A DNA stretch of 23,016 nucleotides from the NCBI GenBank assembly GCA_900539175.1, contig UQAW01000064.1:1-23016 (forward strand), read 5' to 3'. This document shows, in pieces, positions 8,281-13,421 of the stretch. The stretch is from an uncultured Lachnospiraceae bacterium (lineage in GTDB: Bacteria > Bacillota > Clostridia > Lachnospirales > Lachnospiraceae). The notes under the pieces were generated by a model that was not told the DNA's origin, did no database searches, and saw only the letters and a list, made by a program, of their open reading frames with translations. Made by a program: the position numbers and the translations under genes. How positions within the stretch are numbered: the stretch's first letter is position 1; each line of letters begins with the position of its first letter.

Positions 8281-8423
8281 AAAAAAACTCCTTATAGTGA
8301 CTAAACGTTCCCAGTCGTCAATTTATGTGTATGATAAGTTTGACAGGCAGATGAATTCTTCTGCGAAAAGATACATGACTGCCAAAACTTCAGCATACAT
8401 TTAACTAAGTAGAAATCGTTCCT

Positions 8424-8452
8424 ATTATACGACAAATTTTTTAGAAATACAA
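8424..8452 (-). promoter_or_regulatory. Promoter of the activase/dehydratase-like gene
   Basis: On the minus strand: TTGTAT (8447-8452), 17 bp, TATAAT (8424-8429). This gives a leader of about 135 nt before the start at 8280. A single TGTCGAA lies just upstream of the -35 box at 8471-8477 (plus-strand sense). It has no second copy. Confidence 0.7.
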
Positions 8453-8540
8453 TTGGTAAAAAAAGCTTTCTGTCGAATGGAAGTATGTTTTATCCGGACT
8501 TTATAAAGTTTATCTAATGTCTCTAAAAGTTTTTGATGGT

Positions 8541-8568
8541 TTAACATAGATTTAACATAGATTTGAAA
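8541..8568 (+). promoter_or_regulatory. Pho box: three tandem TTAACA-type repeats
   Basis: TTAACA (8541-8546), TTAACA (8552-8557) and TTGAAA (8563-8568) are spaced by exactly 5 bp (TAGAT), giving an 11-bp period. This matches the PhoP box known from Bacillus, TT(A/T/C)ACA repeated with about 5 bp between. The gene downstream is a phosphate transporter, so control by PhoPR under phosphate limitation is a strong inference. Confidence 0.75.
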
Positions 8569-8600
8569 GAACCTTGATAGATGACCGTTTTCTGAACCTT

Positions 8601-8606
8601 TATAAT
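8601..8606 (+). promoter_or_regulatory. -10 box of the Na/Pi symporter gene
   Basis: Perfect TATAAT, 32 bp downstream of the Pho box. No good -35 is present at 17 bp, as is common for activator-dependent Pho promoters. The leader (about 8613-8707) holds overlapping GGCAGC/GCTGCC/GGCAGC segments at 8633, 8657 and 8664 that could pair in alternative ways. Confidence 0.6.
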
Positions 8607-8707
8607 ACAGCATGTAAACTAAGGCATAAGACGGCAGCATGAGCAGTACAGGGAAAGCTGCCTGGCAGCGTGAGAGATGCTGACGCGGAAAAAGGAGAGC
8701 ATATAAT

Positions 8708-9727
8708 ATGGAAACAATATTTGGATTACTGGGTGGACTGGCGTTGTTCCTGTTTGGTATGAATATGATGAGTGACAATCTGCAAAAGGCGGCGGGCGAG
8801 CGGATGAAGAGTATTCTGTCTTTCCTGACCAGTAATCCTTTGATGGGAGTTCTGGCAGGTGCATTGACAACAGCGGTGCTTCAAAGCAGCAGTGCGACCA
8901 CAGTTATGGTAATCGGTTTCGTAAGCGCCGGTCTGATGACCTTGCCGCAGGCAATTTCTGTTATTATGGGCGCTAATATTGGAACTACCATGACAGCTCA
9001 GTTGCTGGCTTTTAAGCTCAGTGACTATGTATGGGCGATTGTATTTGTTGGATTTGCGATCTATTTCTGTGGGAAGAAAGAAAAGGCGAAAGAGATTGGA
9101 CAGGTGATTTTAGGGTTTGGTATCTTGTTCGTTGGAATTGAGACGATGGGAGATGTGATGAAGCCGTTGGCATCCAGTCCAATTTTTGTAGAGATGATCT
9201 CCAGGGTTTCTGATGTGCCGGTGTTGGGCGTATTGGGTGGTTCGCTGATGACCGTGGTGGTACAGAGCAGCAGTGCTACGATTGCAGTGTTGCAGAATCT
9301 GGCATCTCAGGCAGGACCGGATGGGGTATCCAGTGTAATCGGTCTTGCAGGCGCGATTCCGATTCTGTTGGGTGATAACATCGGAACAACGATTACCGCA
9401 CTGCTCGCCAGTATCGGACAGTCCACCAATGCAAAACGGACGGCAGTCGCCCACAGTGTATTCAATATCGTGGGAAGTTTTGTATTTCTCTGGATCATAC
9501 CGTGGTTTGTAAGATTCGTGGAGTATATCTCTCCGAAAGGGGCAGAAATCGATGTAATCTCCCGGCAGATTGCCAATGCACATACATCCTTTAATATGGT
9601 AAATACGATTCTTTGGCTGCCATTTATCTGGCTGATGGTAAAGATAGTAACCTGGCTGGTTCCCGGGGAAGAGAAGAAGGTACAGAAAACCAAAGTGGGC
9701 GTGGGAGCTGCATATGCAGAAGAATAG
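8708..9727 (+). CDS. Na+/phosphate symporter, short form without PhoU domain
   Basis: Integral membrane transporter of the NptA/SLC34 type that couples phosphate uptake to sodium. The 339 residues contain the two inverted family repeats, each with its signature. The first has QSSSAT at 59-64 with GANIGTT at 88-94. The second has QSSSAT at 186-191 with GDNIGTT at 222-228. Many bacterial relatives are 530-590 residues long with a C-terminal PhoU-like domain. This one ends soon after the last helix in a charged tail (GEEKKVQKTKVG...AEE), so it is the short form rather than a broken gene. AAAGGAGAG lies 9 bp before the start. The Pho box at 8541-8568 points to induction when phosphate is scarce. 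A terminator follows directly, so the gene is monocistronic. Confidence 0.92.
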   Translation: METIFGLLGGLALFLFGMNMMSDNLQKAAGERMKSILSFLTSNPLMGVLAGALTTAVLQSSSATTVMVIGFVSAGLMTLPQAISVIMGANIGTTMTAQLLAFKLSDYVWAIVFVGFAIYFCGKKEKAKEIGQVILGFGILFVGIETMGDVMKPLASSPIFVEMISRVSDVPVLGVLGGSLMTVVVQSSSATIAVLQNLASQAGPDGVSSVIGLAGAIPILLGDNIGTTITALLASIGQSTNAKRTAVAHSVFNIVGSFVFLWIIPWFVRFVEYISPKGAEIDVISRQIANAHTSFNMVNTILWLPFIWLMVKIVTWLVPGEEKKVQKTKVGVGAAYAEE

Positions 9728-9754
9728 TGTTCGTTGTACTAGGAGCAGGCGTTT

Positions 9755-9775
9755 CAGACGAAGCGTCTGTTTTTT
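9755..9775 (+). terminator. Terminator of the Na/Pi symporter gene
   Basis: CAGACG-AAG-CGTCTG followed by six T residues, 28 bp after the stop codon. Confidence 0.9.
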
Positions 9776-9789
9776 AGTTGCCCTGCAAA

Positions 9790-9818
9790 TTGCATTTTAC
9801 AGAGGAATTCGCTATACT
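9790..9818 (+). promoter_or_regulatory. Promoter of the GNAT gene
   Basis: TTGCAT (9790-9795), 17 bp, TATACT (9813-9818). The spacer end and -10 (ATTCGCTATACT) are identical to those of the tgt promoter at 22297-22325. Confidence 0.65.
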
Positions 9819-9870
9819 AAAAATGAATGTGGGATGCAAAAGTGACAATGGAGAGTGTTAGGAGAAAGAG

Positions 9871-10422
9871 ATGTTAAGACTAAGACCTTATAAAAGTTGT
9901 GATGCAAGGTATATTGTAAGTTGGATAAGAGATGAAGTTACATTTTACAGATGGAGTGCAGATCAATATCGTAAATTTCCAATCTGTGCAGAGGATATGA
10001 ATGAAAAATATGCTGCCTATGCAGATAAAGACGATTTTTTTGAAATGACAGCTTTGGATGATAACAAAGTTGTGGGGCATTTGATTATGCGTTTTTTAGA
10101 CGAGGAGAAAACAATTCTGCGGTTTGGGTTTATCATCGTGGATGATACCAAACGGGGGAAGGGATATGGAAAAGGTATGTTGTCCCTGGCATTAAAATAT
10201 GCATTTGAAATACTGAAAGTAGAAAAAGTGACGTTGGGCGTGTTTCAAAATAATGAATCTGCATATCGATGTTATACATCCCTTGGATTCCGGAAAGACT
10301 CCTCAAAAGAACCGGTGGTCAGCCGGATTTTAGGTGAAACCTGGAAGTATGATGAATTAGAGATTGCGTATAAAGATTGGGCGGAAGATGTACAATTCTT
10401 CGGTACTGCTTGCATGGATTGA
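9871..10422 (+). CDS. GNAT-family N-acetyltransferase with a foreign C-terminal tail
   Basis: Probable cytosolic acetyl-CoA-dependent acetyltransferase of the RimJ/RimL type. The acetyl-CoA pyrophosphate loop is RGKGYGKG at 95-102, preceded by the beta-4 strand LRFGFIIVDD. The motif B end NESAYRCYTSLGFR lies at about 128-141. The start at 9871 follows TTAGGAG. The fold looks complete to about residue 168 (WKYDELEIAYKD). The last 13 residues, AEDVQFFGTACMD, seem to be read from the end of a response-regulator receiver domain in another frame, so the natural C-terminus was lost in a deletion. The enzyme may still work, because the catalytic fold is intact. Substrate unknown. Confidence 0.85.
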   Translation: MLRLRPYKSCDARYIVSWIRDEVTFYRWSADQYRKFPICAEDMNEKYAAYADKDDFFEMTALDDNKVVGHLIMRFLDEEKTILRFGFIIVDDTKRGKGYGKGMLSLALKYAFEILKVEKVTLGVFQNNESAYRCYTSLGFRKDSSKEPVVSRILGETWKYDELEIAYKDWAEDVQFFGTACMD

Positions 10423-10732
10423 CAGACTTTTAAAGCGAAAGGATAGTCCGGTGATGACAGTGCGGGGTCTGTCACTGAACTTATCGGATATGGCCGTATA
10501 CTATCATGAAAATGACATAGAACTTACAAAAAATGAAATGCGTAGCCTTGTCTGCCTCATGAAGAAAAGTCTGTGTATCAGGGAAGAAATCATAGAGTAT
10601 CTTTGGAACAACAATTTGTATATAGATGAGAATACGTTTTATGCCAATGGCAACCGTCTGCGTGATAAACGGAAGAAGATGGGGGCGGAAAACTTTATTT
10701 GTACCGTACGCGGTGTGGGATATCGCTTATGA
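10388..10732 (+). pseudogene. Truncated BceR-type response regulator (DNA-binding half only)
   Basis: In the frame read from about 10388, NSSVLLAWIDRLLKRKD matches the last helix of an OmpR/PhoB-class receiver. A complete winged-helix domain follows: LSLNLSDMAVYYHENDIELT, then KNEMRSLVCLMKK, then FICTVRGVGYRL at the end. The DIELTKNE and N-RLRDK patterns are typical of bacitracin-resistance regulators of the BceR group. The first ~100 residues, with the phosphorylation site, are missing; GNAT sequence runs directly into this point. The frame is open from an ATG at 10364 inside the GNAT gene, so a 122-residue hybrid could be made, but it would lack phospho-control. Its stop overlaps an ATG (ATGA at 10729), the usual coupling to the kinase gene. 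Confidence 0.8.
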
Positions 10733-10752
10733 CTGCAAGGGTTTATTTATAG
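10729..10752 (+). pseudogene. Start of a lost sensor kinase gene
   Basis: ATG at 10729 overlaps the stop of the regulator (ATGA) as in intact regulator-kinase pairs. It encodes MTARVYL and then meets TAG. No kinase sequence is recognisable after it. This is consistent with a histidine kinase gene that has been deleted or has decayed. Confidence 0.4.
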
Positions 10753-10838
10753 AAGCGGAGTTTTGTTGGATGACAGGTTCTGTTTGAACGTTCAAGTTCT
10801 TTAAGGGTAAGGACTTGGGCGGTTTTAATTACGCTGCT

Positions 10839-10878
10839 TGTCGAATAATACAATTCTGTGTCGAATATTGCGATTGGT
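10839..10878 (+). promoter_or_regulatory. Second copy of the tandem 20-bp direct repeat
   Basis: TGTCGAATAATACAATTCTG (10839-10858) and TGTCGAATATTGCGATTGGT (10859-10878). Both the TGTCGAA cores and the ACAATT / GCGATTG halves match the site at 2373-2412, and the distance from the second copy to the -35 box is again 25 bp. Conservation of cores and spacing, with drift elsewhere, supports a real protein-binding site. Confidence 0.75.
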
Positions 10879-10883
10879 TTTGA

Positions 10884-10912
10884 TTGCATACATAAAAAAA
10901 GAGTTGTATAAT
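10884..10912 (+). promoter_or_regulatory. Promoter of the second secreted-protein gene
   Basis: TTGCAT (10884-10889), 17 bp, TATAAT (10907-10912). The region just downstream (ATTATTAATACAATA) resembles that of the first operon. The ~250-nt leader contains GAAAGGAGATGAGTCCC followed by an ATG frame of only a few codons (ATG AAT TAT TGA at 11022), paralleling the GGAGGGGAGTCC-ATG at 2560-2577. Confidence 0.72.
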
Positions 10913-11169
10913 TATTAATACAATAGAAAGAAAATATAAAATATTTTTGATATTCATTATAAAAAGAGTTAAAAATCTGATTTTACTTAAGCGGTGTTCA
11001 TTATAGAAAGGAGATGAGTCCCATGAATTATTGAAAAGTGCAGGTATAAAAAATAGCATTTTAAAGAAATTGCACTGAATGAGAAGTAAATCTGAGATTC
11101 GTAATCGGCATATGAAAATCTAATGAAAAGCAGAGTTTTGAAGGTATAGGATAGAAAAGGAGGAGCAAA

Positions 11170-11994
11170 ATGAAACGTTTAATTTGCGCTTTTATGGCTT
11201 TGGTAATTTCTATGTATCCGGCGGTTAATACGCTTGCAACATCGACAAGTGATTTACAAGTATCTGCTAAAACAGAGGTCTCAATATTGACTGGAAAGAT
11301 TCTCACGGAAACACAGTCTTTACAGATCAAGTCAGAGATGGAAACATTAAATTATTGCCATGTTGATACATCTTACATTGAGAAAATTAATGTGACAGCA
11401 AACGGTAATGAGTATCTTATGAATTATAATGGTATTCTTGAAACAGTGGTTTTGGAAGAAAATGATTCTGGAAGTGTTAGTTTGATGGTTAATGCCGGGG
11501 AGAAATGTGACGTACTTACTTTTGAAGAAGACGGAAGTTTGATTCTTGATGGACATAAAGTAGAAATTACGGAAGTAACTACTACAGAAAATAATTCTGA
11601 TATTGAGCCGCGGGGAACCATTTGGAAGGGAACAAAATCCCTTTCACCATATGGTAGTTTGAAGGCTTCTGATTATAATGACTATTTATCTTCTGGTACA
11701 CAAAACATTTCTTTAGGAAAGGCGCTTGATGCTATTACAGTTACTGTATTAAGTACTATTTTGGGGCAAGCCTATGGATATATTGGAATAGCGGTTAGCT
11801 TAGCAACAATGGCTGCTTCGGTTATATCGACTCTTAGCACAGTGAATGCCAAAACAGAGTACTTAGGTTATAAATATACAACGTATACGCATGGGGCTTT
11901 TGACTACAAATATATTAATAAATTTTATGCAAATACTGCATGTACAGGAACATATCATCAGGAAATCAGTTATGAACATTTTATTGTTTACTAA
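11170..11994 (+). CDS. Secreted protein with a hydrophobic C-terminal segment
   Basis: A 274-residue protein, family not recognised. It has a Sec signal peptide (MKRLICAFMALVISMYPAVN, cleavage probably after TLA at about 23) and a good ribosome site (AAGGAGGAG, 6 bp upstream). Residues 30-145 are polar and acidic and may act as a pro-region. After EPRGTIWKG (146-154) comes a distinct C-terminal part with a long Gly/Ala/Ser-rich hydrophobic stretch at 186-224, then a Tyr-rich tail. Such a layout is seen in secreted pore-forming or bacteriocin-like proteins, but no motif proves this. It lies alone between the direct-repeat promoter and the terminator at 12163-12222. No immunity or export gene is evident next to it. 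It shares no clear similarity with the secreted protein at 3037 beyond its promoter. Confidence 0.75.
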   Translation: MKRLICAFMALVISMYPAVNTLATSTSDLQVSAKTEVSILTGKILTETQSLQIKSEMETLNYCHVDTSYIEKINVTANGNEYLMNYNGILETVVLEENDSGSVSLMVNAGEKCDVLTFEEDGSLILDGHKVEITEVTTTENNSDIEPRGTIWKGTKSLSPYGSLKASDYNDYLSSGTQNISLGKALDAITVTVLSTILGQAYGYIGIAVSLATMAASVISTLSTVNAKTEYLGYKYTTYTHGAFDYKYINKFYANTACTGTYHQEISYEHFIVY

Positions 11995-12162
11995 GAGTTA
12001 ACGTAGCGAATCGTTTTACGAGAAAAGGTAATAAAAGTATATTATAATTCGCATTTGTACCAAAAGAAGATTTGGTAGAAAGTCTTGATATGTCTGTTAG
12101 TTGATTGTTTGTTACAACAACAGGGGGTGTACATAAGATTGTGAATTGTAGTATTGTGTAGA

Positions 12163-12222
12163 TATCCGGAGGAGGAGACTGGCTAAGAGAAGGCTAGGAC
12201 TCCTTCAGCCGGACTTTTCTGT
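12163..12222 (+). terminator. Terminator, copy 1 of a duplicated 60-bp element
   Basis: TCCGG/CCGGA and AGGAG/CTCCT form nested stems ending in a T-rich run (CTTTTCTGT). It is 53/60 identical to 13229-13288. It lies 168 bp after the secreted-protein gene. Confidence 0.7.
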
Positions 12223-12316
12223 CGTTAGCATTAATTATTATTTTGTCTCTGGTATCATTTTAAGTGATGAACCATATGAATGAATGTGACAGCGGCGGAT
12301 TGCCTTAATTATATGA

Positions 12317-12382
12317 GGGGAGAGAGAATTCATTCGAAATCAGCAATATGTAGAAGCAGTGGCAGACTATAGTGGGAGGTAG
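12317..12382 (+). pseudogene. Possible C-terminal tail of a PadR-like regulator
   Basis: A short frame without a start encodes GEREFIRNQQYVEAVADYSGR and then a stop, 4 bp before the DUF2812 start codon. DUF2812 genes are often preceded by PadR-family regulator genes, whose C-terminus has this sort of helix. The rest of such a gene is absent. The call is tentative and rests on position and pattern. Confidence 0.25.
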
Positions 12383-12386
12383 GATT

Positions 12387-13211
12387 ATGAAACAGCGGCA
12401 TAAGTTTGTATATAATAACTATCAATTTTACGAGAATGATGCATTGGTAAATTTCATAGAAAGACAGGCGGCAGAAGGCTATTATCTTTGTGGTATGATT
12501 GGTAGATTAGCCAGTATACTAAAATTTCGGCATGAAGATACCGGGATTCCAAGATCATATGTACTTTATTGTAAATATTTGGATGAACAGATTGACACAG
12601 AAATTGAGAATATGAAAGCCGGAACATGGGAGAGCGTCTGCGAGAATATTCAGTTTGTTCTGTTTGGAAGTTCTTCTGCTGATGATTCAGAAAAGAATGC
12701 AGCGCGTGTGAAAGAGAAGCAAAAGATGTTACTTGGCATTCCTTTGAAAAAATCGTTAGCCCTTATTTCTGCGCTTTTTTTCGTATCTCTCATTGTTTTA
12801 GTTCTTAAATGGTATTTGGCGGCGAATGGAAAGCTTCAATTATATCCGTTAAAATTTTTTATATGTATAGCTTTAAATATTATTTTTCTTTTTTACTTTA
12901 CAGGCGATTTGTATGATCTTAAAGCCGGTAAAGGTGTATATACAAAGGGAATTGTATATTTTTCCGGGCGCACGAGATTTAAGGATGTGATGTTTTACAT
13001 TGGTGATATATGTAGATTAATTTTGTTATTAGGAAGCGTTTTCAGCAGCATTCTGCTTCTGATTCGTTCAAAAGATTTCGTCATTTTATTGGAAATCCTT
13101 AGAATGTGGTTCCTGTATTGGATTGTTGGTTATTGTTATAAGTTGAAGTTTCGGCGTTCCTATATAGTGTTATTGATAGGTTCTGTGTTCCTGGCGATGT
13201 TTGGAATTTGA
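12387..13211 (+). CDS. DUF2812-family membrane protein
   Basis: A 274-residue protein. The N-terminal cytosolic part (1-90) has the DUF2812 pattern: KFVYNNYQFYENDALVNFIE, then RQAAEGYYL, and a later strand with YVLYCKYLDEQ. Hydrophobic segments follow at about 123-141, 155-172, 205-226, 232-250 and 257-273. The function of the family is unknown; members usually occur with PadR regulators and may be regulated membrane partners. The frame is open from a GTG at 12372, but GGGAGGT at 12374-12380 is itself the ribosome site for the ATG at 12387, so the later start is chosen. The gene stands alone between two copies of the same terminator. Confidence 0.75.
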   Translation: MKQRHKFVYNNYQFYENDALVNFIERQAAEGYYLCGMIGRLASILKFRHEDTGIPRSYVLYCKYLDEQIDTEIENMKAGTWESVCENIQFVLFGSSSADDSEKNAARVKEKQKMLLGIPLKKSLALISALFFVSLIVLVLKWYLAANGKLQLYPLKFFICIALNIIFLFYFTGDLYDLKAGKGVYTKGIVYFSGRTRFKDVMFYIGDICRLILLLGSVFSSILLLIRSKDFVILLEILRMWFLYWIVGYCYKLKFRRSYIVLLIGSVFLAMFGI

Positions 13212-13228
13212 TAAAATTGCCTGAAGAA

Positions 13229-13288
13229 TATCCGGAGAAGGAGACTGGCTAAGAGAGGGTCAGGATTCCTTCAGCCGGATTTTTTTGT
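13229..13288 (+). terminator. Terminator, copy 2 of a duplicated 60-bp element
   Basis: Same fold as 12163-12222, with a better T-tract (ATTTTTTTGT). It begins 17 bp after the DUF2812 stop. Changes between the copies include the AGGAG-pairing arm (CTCCT versus TTCCT), so drift has occurred since duplication. Confidence 0.8.
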
Positions 13289-13345
13289 TATTCGTATAAA
13301 GTGTTAAACTGTCTGGGGGTGCTTTAAAATTTTTTTTGTATAGAA

Positions 13346-13374
13346 TTGACATAAAAAATATCTTGTGGTATTAT
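13346..13374 (+). promoter_or_regulatory. Promoter of the flavin electron-transfer operon
   Basis: TTGACA (13346-13351), 17 bp, TATTAT (13369-13374). The -35 is perfect and the -10 close to consensus, so expression should be strong unless repressed. The expected start of transcription is near 13381, immediately before the palindrome. Confidence 0.8.
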
Positions 13375-13386
13375 ATACGAGTTAAT

Positions 13387-13402
13387 TAGTTAAAACTAAC
13401 TA
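13387..13402 (+). promoter_or_regulatory. Palindromic operator candidate at the transcription start
   Basis: TAGTTA-AAAC-TAACTA is a 16-bp perfect inverted repeat placed just after the -10 box, an ideal repressor position. The AGTTA/TAACT half-sites recall MarR-type operators. No regulator gene is in the window. Confidence 0.55.
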
Positions 13403-13421
13403 GAGAGGGAAGAATAGCAGT

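Noticed and set aside
8471..8477. Single TGTCGAA near the activase gene promoter as a third site of the secreted-protein regulon
   Set aside because: It lacks the second repeat, the ATnCnATT part and the fixed distance to a -35 box; a 7-bp match alone is weak.
9110..9583. 157-codon minus-strand frame over the Na/Pi symporter gene
   Set aside because: The plus-strand frame has both QSSSAT repeats and a terminator. The antisense frame has a scattered Cys/His composition and no recognisable motif.
12040..12105. Short frame FAFVPKEDLVESLDMSVS between the secreted-protein gene and its terminator
   Set aside because: Only 18 codons with stops on both sides, no start codon and no ribosome site.
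13383..13403. CRISPR or tandem repeat at the operon start
   Set aside because: A single palindrome, not a spaced repeat array. No CRISPR array or cas gene was seen anywhere in the window.
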